The notes under the pieces were generated by a model, which was given only the letters and a program-made list of their open reading frames with translations, was not told the origin of the DNA and did no database searches. DNA of 64,000 nucleotides from an uncultured Sulfurovum sp. (lineage in GTDB: Bacteria > Campylobacterota > Campylobacteria > Campylobacterales > Sulfurovaceae), in the NCBI GenBank assembly GCA_902727935.1, contig CACVAX010000006.1:62001-126000 (forward strand), given 5' to 3'. The translations under genes were made by a program, and so were the position numbers. Below are positions 51,232-60,491 of the stretch, piece by piece (positions within the stretch are counted from its first letter, which is position 1; the number at the start of each line of letters is the position of its first letter).

Positions 51232-52818
51232 ATGGAACTGGTCTATCTATGGGTTGAGAATTATAAAAATATTCAGAAGCAGGGGTTTAATTTTTCTCCT
51301 CGGTTTACTTGTGAATATGATGATGAAACAAAAGAATTGACCATTGATAAAAATGATGACTACATAGAAAAATTTTTTGGTGACAATATTAATGTTACGG
51401 CTATTGTTGGGAAGAATGGGAGTGGGAAGAGTAGTGTTTTAGAAATTATTTTTGATTGGAATTACAAAACAGTATTAATTTATTTAGAAAATAATCAGTT
51501 ATATTATTCTGATTCAAATATTCATCCGATAATTCAATACTCAAAGAATATTATTGCTAAAAAATATGAAAAAGATAATTTCTTATGCCTAAACATATAT
51601 AGAAAGTATGAATATGTAAATCCTTCTTATTGTAATTTAATTAAATTAACACAAAAAGAAAGTGTCAAAAACTATTTTAAAATATATAATATATTAAATA
51701 AAAATTTAAAAAAAACTAAAATACCTTATTTTATCTACCCTGAATATATTCATCTAATACAAAATAAAGAATATGTTAAAGATTTAAAAGGAAAACTATC
51801 TTTAAAAAATAGAGAATTAAGTTATTTTTATGAAAGGCATCTTAGAGATTATTCTAATTTTTCAGAAAAGCAAGGATATGTGTTATATTTATTTAACGAA
51901 ATGCTTAATTTTAATCAAATTGTTAATTATGAACTATGGATAAGTTCATTGAATATTGATAAAACTAGTATTAAAGAGCTTGAAAAAACTATTAAACTTT
52001 ATGATAACACTTTTAATTTTTCAATTGATGAATATTCTAAGATAATAGATTCAGATTTATTAAGTTTCAAACATCAGCCAAATATACATAGTAGTGATTT
52101 GACTAAATTAATTGAAAGTGGATTAGATAGATTGATTTTTAAATATATAGACTTTTTTAATTTTAATTTTTCTGATAAACAAAGTATGAGAAGTTATGAA
52201 AATTTAAGTACTGGAGAGAAAACTATTTTTGCACAGTTTATTAATTTATTTATGGCTATTATAGAAAATAAAAAGAAAGAATTAATTTTATTTTTAGATG
52301 AACCTGACAATACTCTTCATCCCCAATGGCAAAAAGAATATATTTTTCTACTAATTGAATTTTTAAAAGTCAATTTCAAAAATAAAAAAATACATATTAT
52401 TCTAACCTCTCATTCCCCATTCCTTCTATCCGACATTCCAAAACAAAACATAATCTTCCTAGATAAAAATGAAGATGGAACATGTAAAGTAGTAAATGGT
52501 CTAAAAGAAAAAAAGCAAACTTTCGGAGCAAATATTCATACCCTATTAAGTGACAGTTTCTTCATGGAAGATGGCTTAATGGGAGAGTTTGCAAAGAGTA
52601 AGATAGACAAAGCCATTAAACTCTTAAATCAAGACAAATTAGATGAAAAAGAGTTGAAGTATTGTGAGCAGATTATTCCTATTATCGGTGAGCCTATTGT
52701 TAAAAATCAGTTGCAACGGATGTTGGATAGTAAAAAAATAAGTTACTTAGCCAAAGATACAAGAGAAGAAATAGAATTTTTAAAACATCGCATTGATTTA
52801 TTGAGTAAGCGATTATGA
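51232..52818 (+). CDS. AAA/SMC-type ATPase of a second Septu-like pair
   Basis: 528 residues. Walker A AIVGKNGSGKSSVLEIIF (Lys66), a long AT-rich middle domain with many Asn, Lys and Ile residues, signature NLSTGEKTIFAQF, Walker B LFLDEPDNTLHPQWQ, switch LTSHSPFLLSD. The C-terminal NGLKEKKQTFGANIHTLLSD motif is typical for ATPases that neighbour HNH proteins in Septu-like and retron-linked pairs. The HNH gene overlaps it by four bases (ATGA). It is unrelated in detail to the PtuA at 40641. Its base composition is more AT-rich than the transporter genes. Confidence 0.8.
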   Translation: MELVYLWVENYKNIQKQGFNFSPRFTCEYDDETKELTIDKNDDYIEKFFGDNINVTAIVGKNGSGKSSVLEIIFDWNYKTVLIYLENNQLYYSDSNIHPIIQYSKNIIAKKYEKDNFLCLNIYRKYEYVNPSYCNLIKLTQKESVKNYFKIYNILNKNLKKTKIPYFIYPEYIHLIQNKEYVKDLKGKLSLKNRELSYFYERHLRDYSNFSEKQGYVLYLFNEMLNFNQIVNYELWISSLNIDKTSIKELEKTIKLYDNTFNFSIDEYSKIIDSDLLSFKHQPNIHSSDLTKLIESGLDRLIFKYIDFFNFNFSDKQSMRSYENLSTGEKTIFAQFINLFMAIIENKKKELILFLDEPDNTLHPQWQKEYIFLLIEFLKVNFKNKKIHIILTSHSPFLLSDIPKQNIIFLDKNEDGTCKVVNGLKEKKQTFGANIHTLLSDSFFMEDGLMGEFAKSKIDKAIKLLNQDKLDEKELKYCEQIIPIIGEPIVKNQLQRMLDSKKISYLAKDTREEIEFLKHRIDLLSKRL

Positions 52819-53723
52819 TAAGAATTCAGAGTGAGCATTTGGAAAAACTGGCTCAAAATCATTACAAAGCTATCTCAAACTATATGGGTGAAAAAAAAAT
52901 AGAAAAATGGGATGAGCAAATAAAGAAAGATTTTTCTGACAATTATAGTTTCAAAAAACTTTTACTTGCCCAACCTCATGAGTTAAGAATAATGAAAGCT
53001 CTATTTCATGGAGAGACAGACGATTATAAACTTTTTAAGACCTATTATTCTTACCTCAATAGCTATAAAGATGTTAAGTTTTATTTGTTCGGGGCTGAAG
53101 CCTCCAACTCCGAGGCGAAACGAATTGATTATAATGCCTATAAATTGGTTAAAGATTTAAATATTTCTACTTGTCCTTATTGTAATCGAAATACTGTTTA
53201 TAATCTGAATAAATCAGATGGTCGAACATCAGAAATTGACCATTTTTATCCAAAAAGAAATCACCCTTATTTTGCTATCTCTTTTTACAATTTAATTCCA
53301 AGTTGTAAAGTTTGTAATAAACTCAAAATGGAAGATGAAATAAACATAAACCCCTATGAAGAATCTTTTGATGAAGAGTTTAAATTTATAGTAGAAAATG
53401 CAAATTTTTATCATTCTGTTGATGGTTTTAAATTGGAGTTAAAAAGTGACGACTATGAAGTTCAAAAACAGATAGATACTTTTAAACTTGATGACTTGTA
53501 TCAAAACCACAAAGACATAGTACTAGAACTCATTCAAAAACAAGCCATTTATAACGAGAGTTATTTAGATGAACTATTGACGCAATATGAGGGAACACTT
53601 TTTAAAAACAAAGAAGACTTACAAGGTCTCATAAGTGGTGGATATGTGAGTGATGATGAGATAGGAAAACGACCGTTGAGTAAGTTGGTGAAAGATATTT
53701 CTGCTGAATTGGGGTTGAGATGA
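52815..53723 (+). CDS. HNH nuclease of a second Septu-like pair
   Basis: 302 residues. The HNH core is complete: STCPYCNRNTVYNLNKSDGR (first CxxC), SEIDHFYPKRNHPYFAISFY (the DH catalytic pair), NLIPSCKVCNKLKM (second CxxC). A helical N-terminal domain of about 105 residues precedes it. With the overlapping ATPase it forms an ATPase-HNH module as in Septu. Unlike the PtuB at 41932 it is intact. It ends 33 bases before the transporter ATPase gene. Confidence 0.82.
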   Translation: MIRIQSEHLEKLAQNHYKAISNYMGEKKIEKWDEQIKKDFSDNYSFKKLLLAQPHELRIMKALFHGETDDYKLFKTYYSYLNSYKDVKFYLFGAEASNSEAKRIDYNAYKLVKDLNISTCPYCNRNTVYNLNKSDGRTSEIDHFYPKRNHPYFAISFYNLIPSCKVCNKLKMEDEININPYEESFDEEFKFIVENANFYHSVDGFKLELKSDDYEVQKQIDTFKLDDLYQNHKDIVLELIQKQAIYNESYLDELLTQYEGTLFKNKEDLQGLISGGYVSDDEIGKRPLSKLVKDISAELGLR

Positions 53724-53756
53724 AAAATTTAAAAATACATAGTAGAGGATTAAAAA

Positions 53757-55355
53757 ATGAATAACATTTTAAAAGTAAAAAACCTAAGCGTTGAGGTCAA
53801 TGGAAGCCCATTAATAAATTCAATCTCTTTTAATATCAAAAAAGGTGAAATATTCGCCCTAGTAGGAGAATCGGGTTCGGGTAAATCTTTAACCTCTTTA
53901 GCCATTATGCGATTGCTTCCCGATGCATTGAATGTCACCTCTGGAGATATTTTACTCAATGAGCGTTCTCTCTTTACTATCTCTGAGTTTCAGATGCAAA
54001 AGGTACGTGGTCGAAAGATTGCGATGATATTTCAAGAGCCTATGACAGCATTGAACCCTGTAATGACCATTGGGGAACAGGTGGCAGAGGTGATTCGTTT
54101 ACACCTTAATTTGAGTGAGAGAAAGATTCAGGCTAAAGTGGTTGAGCTTTTTAAAGAAGTTGGTTTAAAAGATGCTAAGGCTCGTTATGGTTGGTATCCT
54201 CATCAACTTTCAGGGGGGCAGAAGCAACGGGTGATGATATCCATGGCTTTGGCATGTGAACCTGAACTTTTGATTGCTGATGAACCGACTACGGCGTTGG
54301 ATGTGACCATTCAAGCACAGGTTTTAGCACTGCTAAAAGAGATTCAGAAAAAGCGTTCACTTTCGATTTTGTTTATTACTCATGACATGGGAGTGGTCGC
54401 ACAAATGGCAGATACCATTGCTGTGATGAGATATGGTGAGATTTTGGAGATTGCTAAAAAAGAGGTTTTCTTTACGAGTCCTACGCATCCTTATAGTCAA
54501 AGTTTACTCAAAGATGCTTTGCCTTCTCATGAATATAGACATTCCAAGAAAGCAGAAGATGTTTTACTTGAAATAAAAGATTTGAAAGTTTACTTTCCCA
54601 TAAAAAAAGGATTTTTTAAACGTACTGTAGGACATACTAAAGCTGTAGATGGAATCTCTTTGAGTATTCCAAAAGGAAAAACATTGGCGTTGGTGGGTGA
54701 GTCTGGTTCGGGGAAGAGTACAATAGGCACTTCAATTTTACGGCTTATTGATGCTACTGAAGGAAGTATCTTTTTTAATGGGGTAGATTTAACAAAGCTT
54801 TCACAAAAGGAATTGTTACGCTATAGAAAAAAGGTACAGATTGTTTTTCAAGATCCGTATTCAGCACTTAATCCTCGGATGACCATTGGGGAGATTATTC
54901 GTGAGGGGATGGTGAGTTTAAAAGTTGGATTGCAAGATAGAAATGTGCAGAATATGGTGATTAAAGATTTATTGGTGAAAGTTGGTTTAGAGTTTGAACA
55001 CTTTTACCGTTACCCTCATGAGTTTTCGGGTGGACAGCGTCAGCGTATTGGGATTGCTCGTGCATTGGCTGTTGAACCTGAACTTATTATTTGTGATGAG
55101 CCTACTTCAGCGTTAGATGTTTCGGTGCGTTCACAGGTCTTAAAACTGTTGAAGTTGCTTCAAAAAGAACGAGGTTTGTCTTATTTGTTTATTACACATG
55201 ATTTGTCAATCATACGAACAATCGCTGATGAGGTGGCTGTAATGAAAGAGGGAAAAATAGTAGAACAAGGCTTAGTTGAGGAGGTTATGGTGCATTCTAA
55301 GCATGAATATACAAAAAAACTTTTGGCTTCTGCTCCACAATTAATAACAAACTAG
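53757..55355 (+). CDS. Double ABC transporter ATPase (YejF/DppDF type)
   Basis: 532 residues with two full ABC domains. First: GESGSGKSLTSLAIMRLLPD, Q loop MIFQEPMTALNPV, signature HQLSGGQKQRVMISMALACE, Walker B LLIADEPTTALDVT and ITHDMG. Second: VGESGSGKSTIGTSILRLID, IVFQDPYSALNPRMTIGEII, SGGQRQRIGIARALAVEPEL, IICDEPTSALDVS and FITHDLS. It energises the importer formed by the products at 38418, 42732 and 46855. GAGGATTAAAAA precedes the ATG. Confidence 0.96.
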   Translation: MNNILKVKNLSVEVNGSPLINSISFNIKKGEIFALVGESGSGKSLTSLAIMRLLPDALNVTSGDILLNERSLFTISEFQMQKVRGRKIAMIFQEPMTALNPVMTIGEQVAEVIRLHLNLSERKIQAKVVELFKEVGLKDAKARYGWYPHQLSGGQKQRVMISMALACEPELLIADEPTTALDVTIQAQVLALLKEIQKKRSLSILFITHDMGVVAQMADTIAVMRYGEILEIAKKEVFFTSPTHPYSQSLLKDALPSHEYRHSKKAEDVLLEIKDLKVYFPIKKGFFKRTVGHTKAVDGISLSIPKGKTLALVGESGSGKSTIGTSILRLIDATEGSIFFNGVDLTKLSQKELLRYRKKVQIVFQDPYSALNPRMTIGEIIREGMVSLKVGLQDRNVQNMVIKDLLVKVGLEFEHFYRYPHEFSGGQRQRIGIARALAVEPELIICDEPTSALDVSVRSQVLKLLKLLQKERGLSYLFITHDLSIIRTIADEVAVMKEGKIVEQGLVEEVMVHSKHEYTKKLLASAPQLITN

Positions 55356-55494
55356 TGATATAATTAAGATATATTCCAGCTTTATAATCAGTAAAGAATT
55401 AATTATTAAAGTTATTTTAAACTTTTATGTTAATTTGAAGTAAAATTGTTTTACTATTAAAGCATAATAAATTTGATGAAGAAAGAGAGTTGTT

Positions 55495-57288
55495 ATGATT
55501 TTTAAGAAAAGTTGTTTGGTTTTAGTAGGGTTAGTATTTACAGCTTGTGGAGGAGGGGGAGGTACTGGAGGTACGGTAAATACTTCTAATTTGCCCACCA
55601 ACAGTAGTATCAAAGTCTCATTGACCAAAACCTCAAATAAGCCAGTATCTAAAATTACCCATACGGTGAGCAGTAATCCCAATAAGATTCATCCTAAGGC
55701 AATTTGTGGTGATGTGTCTAAGGCAGAGCCTAAAGTAACTGTGAGTTACGCCATTAATCAATCTGTCAATACTGTCAATAAAGTTACTTCAAACGATACA
55801 AGTAATAAAACTACAGCGACTATTTCAGGAAAAATTACTTTTGATTCTATACCTTTTAAGACAGGGGGAAGATTAGGGCTTGATTATGATGCGAAGATTG
55901 TTAAAAATGTGAGAGGTGCAACCGTACAAATAGTGAATGCATCAGGAACAACGGTTGGAACAACCACAACCGATGTAAATGGTGACTATAGTATTACGGT
56001 AACTGAAGATGAGGTAAAAGTAAGGGTTTTAGCACAACTTTATAAAGCACCTTCAAGTGGAGAATCGAGTTGGAATTTTCAAATTAAAGATAATACTAAT
56101 GGGGATGCTTTATATGTTATGGAAGGGTCTTTAGCTTCATTGGGAACTACTGGAACTCAAATACGTAATTTAAATGCTGCATCAGGCTGGGGTGGTTCTT
56201 CTTATACCTCAACAAGAGCAGCTGCACCATTTTCTATGCTGGATGTGGTTTATGAAGCCATTGAGAAAGTGACATCAGCACAGAGCGATGCTGTATTTGG
56301 TAGTCTAGATGTATTTTGGTCAAAAGATAATATTGCTTCTTCTGGTAATAAAAATTTAGGACAAATTACAACCTCGCATTTTGATGGAACAGCTTTGTAT
56401 ATTTTGGGTAAAGAAAACTCTGATACGGATGAGTATGACACAGCTGTGGTTGCACATGAGTGGGGTCACTATTATGAGGCAAAGTTTTCTCGTTCGGATA
56501 GTATTGGAGGAAGTCATGGTAGTGCAGATATGTTGGACATACGTGTTGCCTTTGGTGAAGGGTTCGGTACAGCCTTTGGTTGTATCATTATTAACAGCAA
56601 CTTATACCTTGATTCTTCAGGAACGCGACAAGAAACGACAGGGGTATTTTCAGACGTAGAGGCTGGAGGTTCAAGAACGAATCCAGGCTGGTATAATGAA
56701 GCATCTATCTATAGTATTCTTTATGATATTTATGATTCGGATAATGATGTTGGAGACACACTCTCTTTAGGGTTTACGCCGATGCATCAAGCATTAATTG
56801 GAGCACAAAAGAACACAGCAGCTTTTACCAGTATCTTCTCATTTATTAAAGTATTAAAAGATGAAAATCCAAGCAGTGCCGTGGCAATTGATGCCTTGAC
56901 TAGCAATGAGAGTATTGCACCTATTACGGATATTTACGGTACAGGCAGAACAAACAGAGCTGTGAACGCCAATCCTTTATACAGTACATTAACAGAAGGA
57001 GGTTCTATTGGCATTGTTTTAGACTATTCAGCAACAGCGACCTCTACTGATAATATGTTAGGAAGATACAATTTTGTTAAGTTTACAATTAGCAATCCCG
57101 GAACTTATACCATCGACCTTTCACAAATAGCAGGAAGTGCTGCATTAGATCCAGATATGTCTTTGTATAAAGAGGGATCAACTACAGCCATCGCTGAAAT
57201 CACCAATGAAGGAACAACTGATACTATTTCAGTTGACTTAACAGCTGGTAATTATCGTATGGCTGTTATTGTCTATACATCTAACTAA
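55495..57288 (+). CDS. Lipoprotein zinc metallopeptidase
   Basis: 597 residues. Lipoprotein signal with Cys18 (VFTACGGGGG). A Thr/Asn-rich region and a CarboxypepD_reg-like beta domain (about 100-185; ATVQIVNASGTTVGTTTTDV) precede the peptidase. VVAHEWGHYYE gives HExxH (His321, Glu322, His325), and Glu355 in AFGEGFGTAF is a plausible third ligand of the gluzincin type. The last 90 residues resemble a PPC/pre-peptidase beta domain (LGRYNFVKFTISNPGTYTID). Probably surface-attached. A small exported protein follows 12 bases later. The closest family was not identified. Confidence 0.8.
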   Translation: MIFKKSCLVLVGLVFTACGGGGGTGGTVNTSNLPTNSSIKVSLTKTSNKPVSKITHTVSSNPNKIHPKAICGDVSKAEPKVTVSYAINQSVNTVNKVTSNDTSNKTTATISGKITFDSIPFKTGGRLGLDYDAKIVKNVRGATVQIVNASGTTVGTTTTDVNGDYSITVTEDEVKVRVLAQLYKAPSSGESSWNFQIKDNTNGDALYVMEGSLASLGTTGTQIRNLNAASGWGGSSYTSTRAAAPFSMLDVVYEAIEKVTSAQSDAVFGSLDVFWSKDNIASSGNKNLGQITTSHFDGTALYILGKENSDTDEYDTAVVAHEWGHYYEAKFSRSDSIGGSHGSADMLDIRVAFGEGFGTAFGCIIINSNLYLDSSGTRQETTGVFSDVEAGGSRTNPGWYNEASIYSILYDIYDSDNDVGDTLSLGFTPMHQALIGAQKNTAAFTSIFSFIKVLKDENPSSAVAIDALTSNESIAPITDIYGTGRTNRAVNANPLYSTLTEGGSIGIVLDYSATATSTDNMLGRYNFVKFTISNPGTYTIDLSQIAGSAALDPDMSLYKEGSTTAIAEITNEGTTDTISVDLTAGNYRMAVIVYTSN

Positions 57289-57300
57289 GGAAAATAAAAA

Positions 57301-57837
57301 ATGAAAACACTAAAAATGATAGTAGTTTCAACACTACTTAGCTCTATATTGGCTTTTGGAAATACAGCTAGGGTTACAGAACCTACTAAGCATGTTTATA
57401 AAGTACTCGAAGGGAATAGCATGAACATACAAGGAAAACCAGGTTTGGCTGTAGAGTTAAGTTATAAGTCTGCACATGTAGAAGTTGGAGAGTTAAGTGA
57501 TGTTAACATTACTTTGATGACAGATTTGGATTCTGGAACTTTAAAAGTAAACCTTAAACCCTTGGAAGCGAATTCAATTGGCTTAGAGGCACAAAATTTA
57601 GAATTTGAATTGTCTAAATCAATGAATTATTTTCCTATTAATTTACAAGTAAATACGATTAGAGAGGGCATACATTATATTAATGTGACGCTATCTTTAG
57701 AAGGTGAAGGCTTAAGAGTTCTTGCTGTACCTGTTAATGTTGGAACAATTTCTAATGCATTGACGAATAAAACCGTAGAAACAACAGATACAGGTGTGAA
57801 TATTTCAGTCTCTTCTGCACAAGAAGAGATTAAGTAG
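57301..57837 (+). CDS. Small exported protein, partner of the metallopeptidase
   Basis: 178 residues with signal peptide (KTLKMIVVSTLLSSILAFG). The rest is beta-rich with evenly spaced strands (LAVELSYKSAHVEVGELSDV, FELSKSMNYFPINLQVNTIR), similar to a C-terminal Ig-like or sorting domain. No family is recognised. It is probably made with the metallopeptidase; it may assist or inhibit it in the periplasm. That role is a guess from position. Confidence 0.6.
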   Translation: MKTLKMIVVSTLLSSILAFGNTARVTEPTKHVYKVLEGNSMNIQGKPGLAVELSYKSAHVEVGELSDVNITLMTDLDSGTLKVNLKPLEANSIGLEAQNLEFELSKSMNYFPINLQVNTIREGIHYINVTLSLEGEGLRVLAVPVNVGTISNALTNKTVETTDTGVNISVSSAQEEIK

Positions 57838-58137
57838 CTGATTAAATTAGTTACCTTTTGATACAAGTAAAAGAATAATATAAAATTTATTGATTATTCA
57901 TTTTAAATATTAACTTTTAATTTTATGCTCTTTTTTTGTGCATAACCTCAATCTTTTTGGGGTTATTTAATATTATAAAACATAATATCTTATGCTCTAC
58001 CTCTTCAATATATAAGAATTAATAATAACTAACTTTAAAAAAAATTGCTCTATAAATTAGATATTTGGTTTTAATTTAAAGTAATTTATTTCTATTAAAA
58101 TATCTTTATCAAGGAAATTTTAGATAGGAGTAGAATT
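57838..58137. other. AT-rich intergenic region with one hairpin
   Basis: About 300 bases, very AT-rich, with no frame of note on either strand. ATAACCTCAA (57942-57951) and TTGGGGTTAT (57957-57966) form a 10-bp stem with one G-T pair and a 5-base loop, which may end the upstream transcript, though the following T-run is poor. AGATAGGAGTAG (from 58122) is the ribosome site of the next gene. Confidence 0.5.
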
Positions 58138-58383
58138 ATGAAACAAGTAGAAGCGAACAGAACTTTCCAAGCATTATCCATTGGGAAATGTGGAACAATG
58201 GTTTATGTCACGCAAAAAATTTTAAATACAATGCATTATGATTTAAAAGAAGATGGCATTTTCTCTAGTCAAATGGAGGAAGCTGTTAAATCATTTCAAG
58301 ATTCAAGAACGACTTTAGTTGTCGATGGTGTTGTTGGTTATGAGACCATGAAAGAGATGGATGACGTTAGCAGTATGTTGTGA
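58138..58383 (+). CDS. Small peptidoglycan-binding-domain protein
   Basis: 81 residues, essentially one PG_binding_1 domain: LSIGKCGTMVYVTQKILNTM, KEDGIFSSQMEEAVKSFQ and VVDGVVGYETMKEM, the usual three-helix fold. There is no signal peptide and no catalytic domain, which is odd for a wall-binding protein; it may be cytoplasmic or use another export route. TAGGAGTAGAATT precedes the ATG. Confidence 0.75.
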   Translation: MKQVEANRTFQALSIGKCGTMVYVTQKILNTMHYDLKEDGIFSSQMEEAVKSFQDSRTTLVVDGVVGYETMKEMDDVSSML

Positions 58384-58468
58384 GTAAATAAGGACGATTT
58401 TAATTTTAATTTTGTTCTTTTCTATTATTATGCTATGATTATTAACAATAATGGGAAAGGCAGAACAG

Positions 58469-59101
58469 ATGAGCAAATTAGTAAAACCTATAGATTATGC
58501 CTCGTCGCAAGGAATATCACGTCAAGCTGTTTATGCAAAGATTAAAAAAGGAACTTTGGACTCTAAAACAGTAGATGGAAAAATATATATTGTGGTTGAT
58601 GATCCTGAAGTTGGTCAAGAAAAAAGTAAACTTAAAGAAGAAGTTAGCACACATCTTATTGATATTAAGGAGTTGTTGCGTTCAAAAGACCAAACCATTT
58701 CAGTTTTACAAGAGAGCATATCAGATTTAAAACATACTAATACCGAGATAAATACCACGCTTAGAGGTGAAATTGAACTGCTAAAACAAGTCTTTACAGA
58801 GATGCGTAATCTCTATGTTAAGCAGGTTGATTATATGCTTATTGATAAACAAAAAGAACGACAAGAAGATGCCTCCTCTGTTGAAGCGATTTCACTAGAA
58901 GAAAGGCATAAAGAAGATTGTTGGATGACACTCGATGAGTTTTTTGAACGTTTTGAAATTATTAAAGAGAAACGTAAAGTTAAAGTAGTGAAGCGATTAC
59001 GTAAAGCTTTTATGAAAAATGATGAACGTATTAAAATGGAAGATGATACCATTTATTTGAGTTGCTATCATTTTTATGAAGATATTGTCAATAAAAAATG
59101 A
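58469..59101 (+). CDS. DUF3972 HTH/coiled-coil protein
   Basis: 210 residues from ATG 58469 (AAAGGCAGAACAG upstream; an ATG at 58451 in frame is less likely). SKLVKPIDYASSQGISRQAV and YAKIKKGTLDSKTVDGKIYI form a MerR/excisionase-like helix-turn-helix common in Campylobacterota DUF3972 proteins. A coiled coil follows (LLRSKDQTISVLQESISDLK), then a charged C-terminal domain (LDEFFERFEIIKEKRKVKVV). Probably binds DNA; targets unknown. Twenty bases before the HyfG-like gene, likely in the same transcript. Confidence 0.7.
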   Translation: MSKLVKPIDYASSQGISRQAVYAKIKKGTLDSKTVDGKIYIVVDDPEVGQEKSKLKEEVSTHLIDIKELLRSKDQTISVLQESISDLKHTNTEINTTLRGEIELLKQVFTEMRNLYVKQVDYMLIDKQKERQEDASSVEAISLEERHKEDCWMTLDEFFERFEIIKEKRKVKVVKRLRKAFMKNDERIKMEDDTIYLSCYHFYEDIVNKK

Positions 59102-59121
59102 TAAATTGAGTATGGGACAGA

Positions 59122-60483
59122 ATGATGAGATTAATAGCACGTTTTGCCCAAGAAAAAGAGGATTTTTTTGAAATTATTACGGTTTATGATGAACGTATTA
59201 TTAAAGAACGACTCAATAAAAAAACACCTACTTTAATTTCCATTGCCAAATATTATCCTGCTGCTGTTTGGTTTGAGCGTAAAATTAGAGACGATTTTGG
59301 CATTAAAATGCTTTACAGTAATGATGAACGTCCTTTAGTTAAACATGAATATTTTCCTTCAGCCATTTCTCCTATGAGAAAGGATTTTATTAAAGATTTT
59401 GTCATACACGAAATAGGATATTCCTGTGAGAATAAACAGTTAAATGATGGCATCAATATTGGTCCAACACATCCTTTCCATCTGGAATCATCTGAACTAC
59501 AACTTTTTGATAAAGATAAGATAATTTTACACTTTGAAATGATGCCTTTTTATAAATATAGGGGCATCGAAAAAATGTTGGAAGGATTAAAGCTTGAAGA
59601 AGCCAGAGAAATTGTGGAACGTATTTCAGCTTCAAGTACCATCGCGTATCAAATTGCTTTTTTAGACATTGAGTTACAGTCATGTAAAAAAACTTTGCCT
59701 ACTATACTTCAGAAGCGACACTTTTTTTTGCTTGAACTCGAAAGAATTATTAATCATTTAACTGACTTGTCTATGCTTTGCCAATTGGTTGAATTTTTAG
59801 ATGGAGCTACTTTTTTTAGTAAATTTATTGAAGAGGGTCGCAAGTCTATGAAACAGTTAACAGGACATCGTTTTGGTTTTTCCTCAATACGCGTAGATTC
59901 TGACGGTGTAGAGAGTGAAGAAGTTTATGCGTTTTTGTTTCGTTTAGAAAAAGCGTTATTAGCATTTGAAAATTGGGTTGAACAGCGAGACCAAATTTTA
60001 GAAAAGACATTACTTTTAGGACAAGTGACTAAAAAAACAGTTTTAGACTATGGTTTGGTAGGCATTATGGCTCGTAGTGGAGGGATAAGACTCGACCAAC
60101 GAAATGAGAACCCTTTTTATGAAAAACATGCTTACTATATGAATGAAGAAGAGGCTGGAGATACATTTGCAAGGTTTAATATTCGCATAGCTGAAATATT
60201 TACCTCCATACGTATTATGAAAAATTTGGTGAGTAAAAATATTTTACCCTTTTTTCTTGGAACAGCCACAGATGGTGAATTTTATGCTTATGTAGAAAGT
60301 TCTGCAGGAGAACTTATGATGTATTTAGCGTTAAAAGATGGTCTAATTGAACGCTTTTTTGTACGTGACCCTAGTTTTTTAAATGCACAAGCTTTGCCTT
60401 TTTCTCTTAAGGGTTCAGAGCTATCAAGCTTGGGACTCATTATTAAAAGTATTCCTTTGAATATTTCAGCCATAGATTTATAA
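59122..60483 (+). CDS. HyfG/NuoCD-like large subunit lacking NiFe cysteines
   Basis: 453 residues fusing a 30-kDa NuoC-like domain (AAVWFERKIRDDFGIKML) to a 49-kDa NuoD/HycE-like domain (INIGPTHPFHLESSELQLFD, MPFYKYRGIEKMLEGLKLEE, RIINHLTDLSMLCQLVEFLD). At the place of the first NiFe motif the sequence is ERISASSTIAYQIAF without Cys, and the end (RDPSFLNAQALPFSLKGSEL, then IIKSIPLNISAIDL) has no DPCxxC, so it cannot hold a NiFe site. It therefore resembles complex I or Ehr-type relatives. It is followed 8 bases later by a HyfI/NuoB-like gene. Membrane subunits are missing from the window. Confidence 0.78.
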   Translation: MMRLIARFAQEKEDFFEIITVYDERIIKERLNKKTPTLISIAKYYPAAVWFERKIRDDFGIKMLYSNDERPLVKHEYFPSAISPMRKDFIKDFVIHEIGYSCENKQLNDGINIGPTHPFHLESSELQLFDKDKIILHFEMMPFYKYRGIEKMLEGLKLEEAREIVERISASSTIAYQIAFLDIELQSCKKTLPTILQKRHFFLLELERIINHLTDLSMLCQLVEFLDGATFFSKFIEEGRKSMKQLTGHRFGFSSIRVDSDGVESEEVYAFLFRLEKALLAFENWVEQRDQILEKTLLLGQVTKKTVLDYGLVGIMARSGGIRLDQRNENPFYEKHAYYMNEEEAGDTFARFNIRIAEIFTSIRIMKNLVSKNILPFFLGTATDGEFYAYVESSAGELMMYLALKDGLIERFFVRDPSFLNAQALPFSLKGSELSSLGLIIKSIPLNISAIDL

Positions 60484-60491
60484 GGTATTGG

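Noticed and set aside
53720..53764. 14-codon frame between the HNH gene and the ABC ATPase
   Set aside because: Too short, overlaps the ATPase start, no recognisable product; noted only as a possible junction trace.
59122..60483. NiFe hydrogenase large subunit
   Set aside because: Both CxxC motifs that hold the NiFe centre are absent, so hydrogenase activity is not supported.
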